12,877 nucleotides of DNA, from assembly GCA_016783865.1 (NCBI GenBank), contig JADHVS010000125.1:1-12877 (forward strand), given 5' to 3'. Below, one piece after another: positions 1 to 6,843 of the stretch. The position numbers were made by a program, and so were the translations under genes. This DNA is from Bacteroidales bacterium. GTDB taxonomy: Bacteria > Bacteroidota > Bacteroidia > Bacteroidales > SM23-62. Each line of letters begins with the position of its first letter. Within the stretch, counting starts at the first letter, position 1. Below the pieces are notes generated by a model that did no database searches, had not been told where the DNA came from, and saw only the letters and a program-made list of their open reading frames with translations.

Positions 1-27
1 ACTAGTAGTCAGTAGACAGTAGAAAAA
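1..27. repeat. Period-7 direct repeat at left edge
   Basis: Three consecutive heptamers on the plus strand, AGTAGTC, AGTAGAC and AGTAGAA (positions 4-24), lie directly after the stop codon of the glycosylase gene. The repeat may continue beyond the window. It has the same 7-base period and the same between-genes placement as the arrays at 700, 6809, 8537 and 11223, but a different unit. Confidence 0.6.
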
Positions 28-693
28 TTACTTTAGAATGCTCAAATACTTCTTAATAAAATCACTTCTAGTGGGGTAGCGGTATTGCATGACCCAGCGA
101 GGATGTGGGAGGGGGATGATTTCATTGAACAGTTTGTGTACCTTATTGAGTTCAACCAGGAATTTATAGTTTTTCCCTTCGCCCAGGCAAATAACCTCAT
201 CCCTGGAAAATCCCATTGAAATATGCTGGTTTAAGGTATCGAGTATGAAGGGGACCAATGTCTCTTGCAACACTTTGTCATCATAATAATTCAGGTTCTT
301 TCCGTTCTTTTTGAACCCAAGCGGACTTACTGCCGAAAGAAACCAGGTTGAATAGAATGCCTGCACACCGCCAAATGCCTCAATCATGTCGTAGACAAAG
401 ACAGAGGATAATTCCTGTTTTTTGTGAAACGGATTTGGAATTCCACATGTTTCCTCCAGCCTGACGGGATCGGTAAAGGTGATCCCGGTTATGCCTGCGC
501 CAAATCTTCCGGGATTAATTCCCAATATTAATTTCCTGGGGTGGCCTTCCGTATAGAATTTTGTAAAAAATTCCGAGCAAATCTTCTGAACATCAGGATT
601 TTCGTAAGGATTCATCACCTCGACACCCGGAGGCAGGGATGCTTCGATCCTTAGATTGAAGTAGAAGTTTTTGAGTTTATTGGCAAGGATCAC
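28..693 (-). CDS. SMUG2-like uracil-DNA glycosylase family protein (DUF4918 type)
   Basis: Probable cytoplasmic base-excision repair enzyme removing uracil or related bases from DNA. Numbered from the upstream TTG at 705, the protein shows GINPGRFGAGITG at residues 62-74, the SMUG-type active-site loop, and PLPHPRWV at 198-205, matching the second glycosylase motif (HPSPRN in SMUG1). Length of about 221-225 residues fits the family. No in-frame ATG exists between the upstream stop (723-721) and residue 31, which is too far inside. The choices are TTG at 705, lying inside the heptamer repeat, or GTG at 693. I prefer GTG because the product then begins (M)ILANKLKNFYFNL, close to where I recall relatives starting; this is from memory, not an alignment. 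It follows rpiA after a 64-base gap and has no obvious functional link to its neighbours. Family assignment is confident; substrate and start are less so. Confidence 0.82.
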   Translation of the reverse strand: MILANKLKNFYFNLRIEASLPPGVEVMNPYENPDVQKICSEFFTKFYTEGHPRKLILGINPGRFGAGITGITFTDPVRLEETCGIPNPFHKKQELSSVFVYDMIEAFGGVQAFYSTWFLSAVSPLGFKKNGKNLNYYDDKVLQETLVPFILDTLNQHISMGFSRDEVICLGEGKNYKFLVELNKVHKLFNEIIPLPHPRWVMQYRYPTRSDFIKKYLSILK

Positions 694-699
694 AGGTTG

Positions 700-734
700 T
701 TGCAAGTTGCAGGTTACAAGTTACAAGTTGTTGG
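700..734. repeat. Period-7 direct repeat between rpiA and the glycosylase gene
   Basis: Five consecutive heptamers on the plus strand: TTGCAAG, TTGCAGG, TTACAAG, TTACAAG, TTGTTGG. The sense (minus) strand therefore reads CTTGTAA repeatedly and puts TAA at 723-721 and 716-714, in two different frames. The array reaches to the beginning of the glycosylase gene and includes its possible TTG start codon (705-703). Confidence 0.8.
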
Positions 735-757
735 GTGTGTGTATGGGGTGTGCTTTA

Positions 758-1432
758 TTATGTATTCCCAAACTCAATTATCCGGGTGCCGTTATCTTTT
801 CCAACCACTAATTTATCTACAATTCCCTGGAAAAGGCCATGTTCTATCACCCCGGGAATCTGTTTTAATTTATGGTCGAGCACCCTGGGATCGGTTATTT
901 TGCCCATATAAAGATCAATAATATAATTCCCACTATCCGTTGTAAAAGGTGAGTTACCAATCATCCTCATCCTGGGATTCAGTCCCAGAACTTCGAATTC
1001 ATGCTGTATATGCTTTTCCCCGAACCGGACAACCTCAACGGGTAACGGGAAAGCCCCCAGCTGATCTACCAGTTTGCTCTCATCCACTACCCAGATATTC
1101 ATTTTGGAATGAGAGGCTACGATTTTCTCAAATAATAAAGCTCCTCCTCCCCCCTTTATTCCATTTCCCTGTGGATCAATCTCATCGGCGCCATCGATGG
1201 TCAGGTCAATCTGGTCGACATCATCCAGAGAAACCATCGGGATCTTCAGTTTGGTAGCCATGTCGTACGTTACGTTACTCGTACTGACTGCCCTGATCTG
1301 CAATCCCTCCTTCACCATTTCACCAACTTTCATGATGGTATAATAGGCTGTTGAGCCCGTCCCCAGTCCAATGACCATCCCATCCCTGATAAATTCTGTG
1401 GCCTTTTCACCTGCCAGTTTCTTAGCTATCAT
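758..1432 (-). CDS. rpiA: Ribose-5-phosphate isomerase A
   Basis: Interconverts D-ribose 5-phosphate and D-ribulose 5-phosphate in the cytoplasmic non-oxidative pentose phosphate pathway. From the chosen start the family signatures are GTGSTA (24-29), DGAD (80-83), KGGGGA (93-98) and the LLFEK segment with the catalytic glutamate near residue 102. These match the substrate loop, aspartates, lysine and general base of E. coli RpiA. The 224-residue length is close to the 219 of E. coli. An in-frame ATG at 1468 would add 12 residues overlapping the antiporter gene by 35 bases. I prefer ATG at 1432 because the antiporter stop and this start are arranged TGA-A-ATG, typical of translational coupling, and the N-terminus then matches the usual RpiA length. 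It probably forms a two-gene unit with the antiporter. Functionally it connects to the ara genes through the pentose phosphate pool, but it is four genes downstream of the SDR. Confidence 0.95.
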   Translation of the reverse strand: MIAKKLAGEKATEFIRDGMVIGLGTGSTAYYTIMKVGEMVKEGLQIRAVSTSNVTYDMATKLKIPMVSLDDVDQIDLTIDGADEIDPQGNGIKGGGGALLFEKIVASHSKMNIWVVDESKLVDQLGAFPLPVEVVRFGEKHIQHEFEVLGLNPRMRMIGNSPFTTDSGNYIIDLYMGKITDPRVLDHKLKQIPGVIEHGLFQGIVDKLVVGKDNGTRIIEFGNT

Positions 1433-1433
1433 T

Positions 1434-2579
1434 TCAGAAAATTTTATTAATCCATCCGATAGAATCATGCAACCAGTCCATCATCGATCCGGTAACTTCA
1501 CTTCCAAGTGCCTGGCCCAGTACATATAACAGAAATATAAAATTGATAAACAGGAATAATATGGCCTTAGTCATGTTCAGCTTCTTTCCGATAATCAATA
1601 TCAGAAAACCAAGGACCGCTGATAACAATAAGAAAATATAGAGTTCCCGGCTTAATCCCACCATATTTTGATCCAGTTGGATAGGACCAAATGCAAGAGT
1701 ATAAAGTAACAGTGGTAAACCGAGGGCAAATGATATATCGAATATATTACTTCCCAGAGCATTAGAGATGGCATCGTCATAATTGCCTTTCCGGGCATCC
1801 CGGATAGAAATTACAGTATCGGGAATGCTTGAGGCCGCAGCCGATAGCACAACTGCAACAAACAGGATTGGAATATTTAAATTATGGCTCAGACGTTCGG
1901 TACCATATACCAGCAATAGTGTACCAGTCGACATAACGGTGGTACTGGCAAGCAACAAAATCCAGGCATTAACTGTTGTGATTGGCCGTTTATTTAAAAT
2001 TGCCCCTTCAAGATCCAATGTCAGAATGCATCGGAAGCAGGTTTTATTCCTGCCTGAAGTAATTCTTTCAGAGTTTACAGTCCCCTTCTCTTTAACATCT
2101 TTTATAGAAAAAAGCAGGAACATCAGATAAACAAGATAGGTCGCCAGCAGGACAAAACCATGAATCGGCCTCAGGTTGGGACTTAAGATCAATAAAAGGA
2201 TAATAACAATTCCCAGGTAGGCCATCCCGTCCCGCATAAGGACTGACCTGGAAACAGTAATTATTTTCCGGGGATGCCTGATAAAAACGACTATTATCAC
2301 CAGGGCAGGTATGATCAGTAAATTATAAATAGCACTCCCTGCTGTGATACCCAGTCCACCTGCAAATCCTTCGACATCCTGCAAGTAAAACAGGAAAAAC
2401 AGGGTAGACAAAAATTCCGGCATGGAACTGGCGATGGCATTAATGGTAGCCCCTTTAACCCCTTTTGACAGGTTACGTCCAAGATAATCTGACGCCGTTT
2501 CAAATCCACGGGCAGAGCGCCAGATAATTATACAACTGGCAGCCATCAGGAGAAACGGTATAGAAATATCAATAAACAA
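1434..2579 (-). CDS. CaCA-family sodium/calcium (or other cation) antiporter
   Basis: Inner-membrane cation exchanger of the Ca2+:cation antiporter superfamily, 381 residues with about ten hydrophobic segments in two halves. The first alpha repeat is GATINAIASSMPEFL (43-57, acidic E55) with GSAIYN (81-86). The second is VLSAAASSIPDTV (245-257, acidic D254) with NALGSNIFD (273-281). A hydrophilic loop at about 160-200 separates the halves, as in bacterial YrbG/CaxA-like exchangers. The start is TTG at 2579: an in-frame TAA lies two codons upstream, and the next ATG (residue 12) would cut away most of the first membrane helix. The second repeat has aspartate where most relatives have glutamate, so ion selectivity is open. 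The stop overlaps the possible extended rpiA start and lies one base from the preferred one. Confidence 0.9.
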   Translation of the reverse strand: MFIDISIPFLLMAASCIIIWRSARGFETASDYLGRNLSKGVKGATINAIASSMPEFLSTLFFLFYLQDVEGFAGGLGITAGSAIYNLLIIPALVIIVVFIRHPRKIITVSRSVLMRDGMAYLGIVIILLLILSPNLRPIHGFVLLATYLVYLMFLLFSIKDVKEKGTVNSERITSGRNKTCFRCILTLDLEGAILNKRPITTVNAWILLLASTTVMSTGTLLLVYGTERLSHNLNIPILFVAVVLSAAASSIPDTVISIRDARKGNYDDAISNALGSNIFDISFALGLPLLLYTLAFGPIQLDQNMVGLSRELYIFLLLSAVLGFLILIIGKKLNMTKAILFLFINFIFLLYVLGQALGSEVTGSMMDWLHDSIGWINKIF

Positions 2580-2649
2580 TATTTACATTATTGAAAGCAG
2601 GGCTGCAGAATGGATTATGTCAAGGATATAAATATAGGAAGAAATGAAA

Positions 2650-3318
2650 TTACACTTCATGCTTAAGGATATGAATCAGCTGGTCATCAATGAAATTATT
2701 TTCCAGGTCCGACAATACATTACGAAATGGCTTTCTTAAGGTTTGCCGGGTATAGACAGTGATGAATCCCAACCACTCCCCTCCGAACCAGACAGGTACC
2801 AGGTATTGGTTATAGTTTACATCCTCAATGGTGAGTTTGCCAGCATGTATTACTTCGTGGGCATCCCGGGAACGCTTCCCGATATAATCATCATCATATT
2901 TTGTTTTGCCCTGATCAAATGTGGAGGTAATTATGTTTCCGTTTATATGGACCAGGCAGTGTGCAATATCAAAAAAAGTAAAGGAGAAGAATCCGGTAAT
3001 GAACTGGCAGATCCGGTCGGAGAATTGCTCTGAAGTTTTTATTTTTCCGTTTGCGACATCGTCCTTAATCGGATCGAAGCTGCTCGCAATGTTAACCGGG
3101 ATGAAGCTTAAAACATGAAGATAGCTTCCCAGGATCACTGCCAGGACCAGGTATATGATGACAACAAATAAAGTAATGAATCCGTTCAGACTGAATATTT
3201 CGATCAGAATATAGAGGATCAGGGTAAGGATGGCAAGCGACGAAATTAGATACAATGTTCTGAATATGGTCCGCTGCAATCCGTAGATCAGGCTGAAGTG
3301 TGTATTTCTGTCAGGCAT
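2650..3318 (-). CDS. Two-TM membrane protein with possible GAF-like cytoplasmic domain
   Basis: I do not recognise the family. The 222-residue protein starts with ATG at 3318. It has a short polar N-terminus, two strongly hydrophobic helices (about 21-43 and 46-72), a linker with alternating charge (80-104), and a soluble domain of about 110 residues. The soluble part contains HCLVHINGNIITSTF (120-134), YLVPVWFGGEWLGFITVYT (172-190) and a final amphipathic helix ending DDQLIHILKHEV. The central beta strand, the turn 'VPVWFGGEWLGFITVY' and the closing helix resemble GAF-type sensor domains, but this is a fold impression, not a family match. With the helices first, it could be a membrane-anchored sensor lacking an output domain. 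Its 70-base gap to the antiporter gene shows no repeat and no clear terminator, so co-transcription with the antiporter is possible. Confidence 0.6.
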   Translation of the reverse strand: MPDRNTHFSLIYGLQRTIFRTLYLISSLAILTLILYILIEIFSLNGFITLFVVIIYLVLAVILGSYLHVLSFIPVNIASSFDPIKDDVANGKIKTSEQFSDRICQFITGFFSFTFFDIAHCLVHINGNIITSTFDQGKTKYDDDYIGKRSRDAHEVIHAGKLTIEDVNYNQYLVPVWFGGEWLGFITVYTRQTLRKPFRNVLSDLENNFIDDQLIHILKHEV

Positions 3319-3371
3319 GATTCTGTTTTTTCTTTCTGTAAAAATATTAAATAAAATGGTTTGCGGGAATA

Positions 3372-3530
3372 TTAGGTCAAGGATATCCTGAGATCAGCCA
3401 GTTGGCGGACACGGCCAGCGGACAGGATAACCTTAGCCAGGAAGTCATTCCGTCCCGAGTACCCGGGATTTCTGTTTTCGCTAAACTGATCTGCTCTCCT
3501 GTAATGCTTTCTATGGTTGATACGGGACAT
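3372..3530 (-). CDS. Candidate small basic protein, 52 aa (uncertain)
   Basis: This minus-strand ORF begins MSRINHRKHYRRADQF and ends RQLADLRISLT. It is preceded by ACGGAGGGACAAAT immediately before the ATG, an unusually good Shine-Dalgarno match in a window where other genes have A-rich leaders. It is rich in arginine, with no signal peptide or membrane segment and no family I recognise. A second ORF in another frame (3568-3377, 63 aa, beginning MFDDYTRLTEGQ) covers the same DNA, starts nine bases after the stop of the DUF5916 gene, and could be read by coupling instead. At most one is likely real, and the region might instead be a decayed gene with a frameshift between the two frames. I favour the 52-aa frame on its ribosome binding site only. 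Confidence 0.25.
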   Translation of the reverse strand: MSRINHRKHYRRADQFSENRNPGYSGRNDFLAKVILSAGRVRQLADLRISLT

Positions 3531-3577
3531 ATTTGTCCCTCCGTTAACCTTGTATAATCATCAAACATATGGATTCC

Positions 3578-5830
3578 TTAAAAGGTGAAAGTATATGTAT
3601 ATTTCAGCACAATGGTACGGTCGCTCATTCGGGGCAAATAAGGAGTATCCCGGTGAAGATCAGTGTTGGTTCCTTCGTTGTATACAAGGTAGAGGTCATT
3701 ACCTTCACGCGGATTATACCTGAAACGAAAATTTGAGATCACTGCATCAATGTCGCTGTTATATTGAACGAACGCACTGGCCGAAATTTTCGTATTGAGC
3801 ATAAAAAGTACCTTTAACCGGGCCACGTGTGATTCGAAGCTTTGATCTCTTCCCGGAAAGTTCAACTTATTATAATTATAGGTTCCGCTTAATTCAAAAC
3901 TGGAATTGATGCTCCATGTAGGCCTTACAAAGATGGATACAATATTTCCATCATAATATGTTCCGGTCTGGCTCATGAGAATGGCATAGACAGGTTTGGA
4001 CATAGGAGTAAAAAACATAATATCCAGGGTTGCAAAGTTATATTTTGCCACCGGCACTGAAGCGTCATCAGATAGTTCAAACTCCTCAAATACATTTTCA
4101 TACATATAATCCACTCCAATCCTCCCCTGCCAGTATGATTTAGTGGTAATAAAATATGAAGGTGAAATGTTTACGGTCTCATGTATCCCGTTAACCTGGT
4201 TGATATAATTAAAGTTCTCGACATGAAAGCCATGGTTCATTAATAGTGAATGTTCATCCATTATCCATGTATGACCAACAATCCCACCGTAACCATGGTA
4301 ATTTTCACGGTACTCAAACCCAATGCCCGGAATATAGCGGGACCCGGAACCGGTAATCCAGACGTCGTAATATAATCCTGACTGGCGTTTCCTTTCCCAA
4401 TTCAGCATATAGCGGGATATATCAAATGTAAAAGGATTATTATCCTCATCGCTGTCAAATGATTGGCCCCAGATTATTTTCAGGTATTCGTCCCCAAACA
4501 TTCTGATCAGGGCATCGACACCATAAACTTCATTGTAGCTTCCATCCAATCCAATCCGGGAGGTCACGATGCTTCCAACATAGCTGTATTCATTCACAAT
4601 GCGGCGCTTGAATCTGAGAACACCGAAGTTTTCCGATGGCAGGTTTTCTGACTCGGCTGTCTGCATATTTAAAAAACCAATATCCCACGGACCCTGCCGG
4701 CCAACTAATCGTACCCCTCCAAATATCCTGACAGGATAATATCCATCATCGTCTTCATCCAAACCTATTCTCCTGCTATAAAACATAGTACTTGGACCAC
4801 CTGTATTAAAATCGAACAGGCTTGACCTTTCGAGAAAGAACTGGCGTTTTTCGGGGAAAAATAGTGAAAACCGGGTGAGGTTCACCATTTCATCATCTGC
4901 TTCCACCTGGGCAAAGTCGGTATTCACAGTTACATCCAGGGTCAGGTTACTGGTAATCCCATATTTTAGATCCAGACCTGCTTCCAGTTTCTTATCCGTG
5001 GTAAAATCATATTTGGATTCCTCATCATTCAGATTATTTTCCTGCGTAATACCTGTGATTGCATAAGGGGCCACATACAGTGGTTTTCGAGACGTTAGTC
5101 CGTGAAATACAATGGTTTGGGCCAGGGAAGGCTTCATGGGTCCCGCATCTCCATAATCCTGGTTAATTGCAGGAAAACACAGTTGTTCATTCAGATAGGG
5201 AATCCATCTGAAAAGGATCAGTCCCATGGTAACCACTCCATTTTCATCCTGGAAACGCAGGCTTGAAACCGGTATCCGCATTTCTGCAAACCAGCCCTGA
5301 TCATTGATTTGCACTTCTGCATCCCAGAATGTATTCCAACTGGGATTCATGGGCATACTGTTTAAACCACCGGATGCATTGGCATCATTAGAAATGGTCA
5401 TATCGGTTCGGAGACCGGCTGGTGAAGTAAAAAATGCAACCGCATTTTGGTTGTCGTCATACGTATCCAGAATGAGGCCAAGCCAGTCACTCCCAGCCCC
5501 CATCTCATCCCGTTTCTTTGAGGTTATCTGGATTTTTGAGGGATCGCTGTAATAGAATTCAGCTCCAACATAGAGGAACTCATTATCAAAAGTGAGACGG
5601 ACAATCGTCTTTTCAGTGGGTTCTTTTCCAAAGACGGGGGTATTTGTAATCATAGGAAAAGGTTCGATGCTTTTCCATGGCTCTTCATCCGGCATGCCAT
5701 CAAAAATTATCTTACCGTTCAGGCGGGAGATAACGACGGCAGTGGTCGTATCGAATTCATTCCCGAGTGCGCGATCGGGAATAAACAGGACGATACCAAG
5801 AAGTAATATTACAATACTCTTAAGAGGCAA
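3578..5830 (-). CDS. Outer-membrane DUF5916 protein with CBM9-like N-terminal domain
   Basis: Probable outer-membrane beta-barrel protein of 750 residues with an unknown ligand. Residues 1-23 form a signal peptide (MPLKSIVILLLGIVLF, cleavage near ALG-NE). Residues about 35-245 look like a carbohydrate-binding module family 9 beta sandwich, with GKIIFDGMPDEEPW (39-52), SDWLGLILDTYDD (114-126) and WFAEMRIPVSSLRF (180-193). Residues about 250-750 are DUF5916, recognised by FAQVEADDEMVNLTRF (306-321) and FFPEKRQFFLE (324-334), followed by many alternating barrel strands. The protein ends in phenylalanine (TYTFTF), the usual barrel-assembly signal. The start is TTG at 5830; an in-frame TAA is two codons upstream, and no ATG would retain the signal peptide. 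It lies beyond the repeat-bearing terminator, so it is probably transcribed apart from the ara genes. A role in glycan binding or uptake is plausible but unproven. Confidence 0.9.
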   Translation of the reverse strand: MPLKSIVILLLGIVLFIPDRALGNEFDTTTAVVISRLNGKIIFDGMPDEEPWKSIEPFPMITNTPVFGKEPTEKTIVRLTFDNEFLYVGAEFYYSDPSKIQITSKKRDEMGAGSDWLGLILDTYDDNQNAVAFFTSPAGLRTDMTISNDANASGGLNSMPMNPSWNTFWDAEVQINDQGWFAEMRIPVSSLRFQDENGVVTMGLILFRWIPYLNEQLCFPAINQDYGDAGPMKPSLAQTIVFHGLTSRKPLYVAPYAITGITQENNLNDEESKYDFTTDKKLEAGLDLKYGITSNLTLDVTVNTDFAQVEADDEMVNLTRFSLFFPEKRQFFLERSSLFDFNTGGPSTMFYSRRIGLDEDDDGYYPVRIFGGVRLVGRQGPWDIGFLNMQTAESENLPSENFGVLRFKRRIVNEYSYVGSIVTSRIGLDGSYNEVYGVDALIRMFGDEYLKIIWGQSFDSDEDNNPFTFDISRYMLNWERKRQSGLYYDVWITGSGSRYIPGIGFEYRENYHGYGGIVGHTWIMDEHSLLMNHGFHVENFNYINQVNGIHETVNISPSYFITTKSYWQGRIGVDYMYENVFEEFELSDDASVPVAKYNFATLDIMFFTPMSKPVYAILMSQTGTYYDGNIVSIFVRPTWSINSSFELSGTYNYNKLNFPGRDQSFESHVARLKVLFMLNTKISASAFVQYNSDIDAVISNFRFRYNPREGNDLYLVYNEGTNTDLHRDTPYLPRMSDRTIVLKYTYTFTF

Positions 5831-5879
5831 TTTTTACCGGATCAGAATTTCCGGGCTTAAGATAGTAAAATCTCTCTAA

Positions 5880-6008
5880 AAGACCTCCAAGGTAATTGCT
5901 CCAAGGTAATTGCTCCAAGGTAATTGCTCCAAGGTAATTGCTCCAAGGTAATTGCTCCAAGGTAATTGCTCCAAGGTAATTGTTTGGAGCAATTACCTTG
6001 GAGGTCTT
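5880..6008 (-). terminator. Long palindromic terminator after the SDR gene
   Basis: Perfect 23-bp inverted arms lie at 5880-5902 and 5986-6008, both built on AGACCTCCAAGGTAATTG. The downstream arm includes the first two bases of the SDR stop codon read on the plus strand (6007-6009). On the transcribed strand the stem is followed by TCTTTTAGAGAGATTTT, a reasonable U-rich tract. Between the arms sits a tandem array, so the proximal arm can pair with any of seven copies. The tightest hairpin uses 5971-5982 with 5990-6001. It probably separates the ara cluster from the DUF5916 gene. Confidence 0.7.
5885..5982. repeat. 14-bp tandem repeat, seven perfect copies
   Basis: The unit CTCCAAGGTAATTG is repeated seven times without mismatch or spacer (7 x 14 = 98 bases). 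The first copy is part of the left arm of the surrounding palindrome, and one inverted copy is present in the right arm. The perfect identity suggests recent expansion by slippage or hairpin-mediated copying. There are no spacers, so it is not CRISPR-like. Confidence 0.95.
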
Positions 6009-6762
6009 AAAGAGCTGCCAAAATTCCACCATCCACATAGATGATCTGTCCGTTTACGAAATTGCTGGCTTCAGAGGAGAGAAAAACAGCCGTGCCTACC
6101 AGTTCTTCGGGATCTCCCCAGCGCCCGGCAGGCGTACGGCCACAAATCCAGCCATCAAACTCCTTGTCGGTGTATAGTGGTTTCGTCATGACAGTCTTGA
6201 AATAACCGGGACCGATCCCGTTTACCTGGATATTGTATTGGGCCAGTTCAACGGTAAGGGCCTTAGTGAACATCTTCAATCCACCCTTGGCGGCAGCATA
6301 GGCAGGTGTGGTAGGCCGGCCCAGCTCACTCATCATGGAGCAGATATTAATTATTTTTCCTCGTTTCCGGGCAATCATCCCCCGCGAGACCTCCCGGGAT
6401 AATAAAAAAGCCCCGGTTAAATTTACATCGAGAACTGTCTTCCAATCTTCCAATGGCATGTCTGATAATTTATGCCGCAAATTAAGCCCGGCATTGTTGA
6501 TCAGAATATCGATTGGTCCTATCTCTTTTTCGATTCTTTGAACCTCAGATACCACTGCATCTTCATCGTTGACATCAAAGACAGAATAGGTCGCTTTAAT
6601 TCCCTTTTCTTCCAGTTCGAGAGTGGCTGTAGCAAGGGTTTCCTTGTCTCTTCCATTGAGCACAATTTCGGCCCCAGCTTTTCCAATTCCCTCAGCAAAT
6701 GTATATCCAAGACCTCTGCTGGAACCAGTAATCAGTGCTAACCTACCTTTTAGATCGAACAT
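6007..6762 (-). CDS. SDR-family oxidoreductase, gluconate 5-dehydrogenase-like
   Basis: NAD(P)-dependent classical short-chain dehydrogenase that should oxidise or reduce a sugar acid, sugar or polyol in the cytoplasm. From ATG at 6762 it has 251 residues: cofactor loop TGSSRGLG (12-19), NNAG (89-92), catalytic S142, Y155 and K159 (YAAAK), and C-terminal VDGG (243-246). The opening MFDLKGRLALITGSSRGLG and overall length match the gluconate 5-dehydrogenase (IdnO/Gno) subgroup. A longer frame from ATG at 6804 would add 14 unlikely residues, so I reject it. The gene follows araB by 70 bases holding a heptamer array and ends in the long palindrome, making it the likely last gene of the ara unit. 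Its substrate cannot be read from sequence: gluconate/5-keto-gluconate chemistry is the family default, while its position suggests a pentose, pentulose or pentitol. Confidence 0.88.
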   Translation of the reverse strand: MFDLKGRLALITGSSRGLGYTFAEGIGKAGAEIVLNGRDKETLATATLELEEKGIKATYSVFDVNDEDAVVSEVQRIEKEIGPIDILINNAGLNLRHKLSDMPLEDWKTVLDVNLTGAFLLSREVSRGMIARKRGKIINICSMMSELGRPTTPAYAAAKGGLKMFTKALTVELAQYNIQVNGIGPGYFKTVMTKPLYTDKEFDGWICGRTPAGRWGDPEELVGTAVFLSSEASNFVNGQIIYVDGGILAAL

Positions 6763-6808
6763 CTTAATGCAATTAAATTGTATATTGGAGTTGTCTGCTT
6801 TCAACTTG

Positions 6809-6843
6809 ATACGAGTTACTGGTTACGAGGTGCTAGGAGGTAG
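6809..6843. repeat. Period-7 direct repeat between araB and the SDR gene
   Basis: Five heptamers on the plus strand: ATACGAG, TTACTGG, TTACGAG, GTGCTAG, GAGGTAG. On the sense strand these give the araB stop TAG (6835-6833) and TAA at 6825-6823 and 6818-6816. The three stops occupy all three reading frames. The last codons of araB (encoding TTS) overlap the degenerate end of the array. Confidence 0.8.

Noticed and set aside
1433..1468. Upstream ATG for rpiA overlapping the antiporter gene by 35 bases
   Set aside because: The ATG at 1432 gives the usual RpiA length and a TGA-A-ATG coupled junction; the longer form is possible but less likely.
2601..2610. Short GCAG/CTGC palindrome before the antiporter gene
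   Set aside because: Four-base arms and no U tract; too small to call a terminator.
5885..5982. Possible CRISPR array
   Set aside because: The copies are contiguous 14-mers with no spacers and no cas genes nearby.
5820..6038. Minus-strand ORF across the tandem array with repeating LGAITLEQLPW-like residues
   Set aside because: It is a by-product of the 14-bp repeat, overlaps the SDR end and DUF5916 start in another frame, and has no plausible start signal.
6763..6804. Upstream ATG extension of the SDR gene (14 extra residues)
   Set aside because: The subgroup typically starts MFDLKGK/R, matching ATG at 6762; the added residues MKADNSNIQFNCIK look like translated leader.
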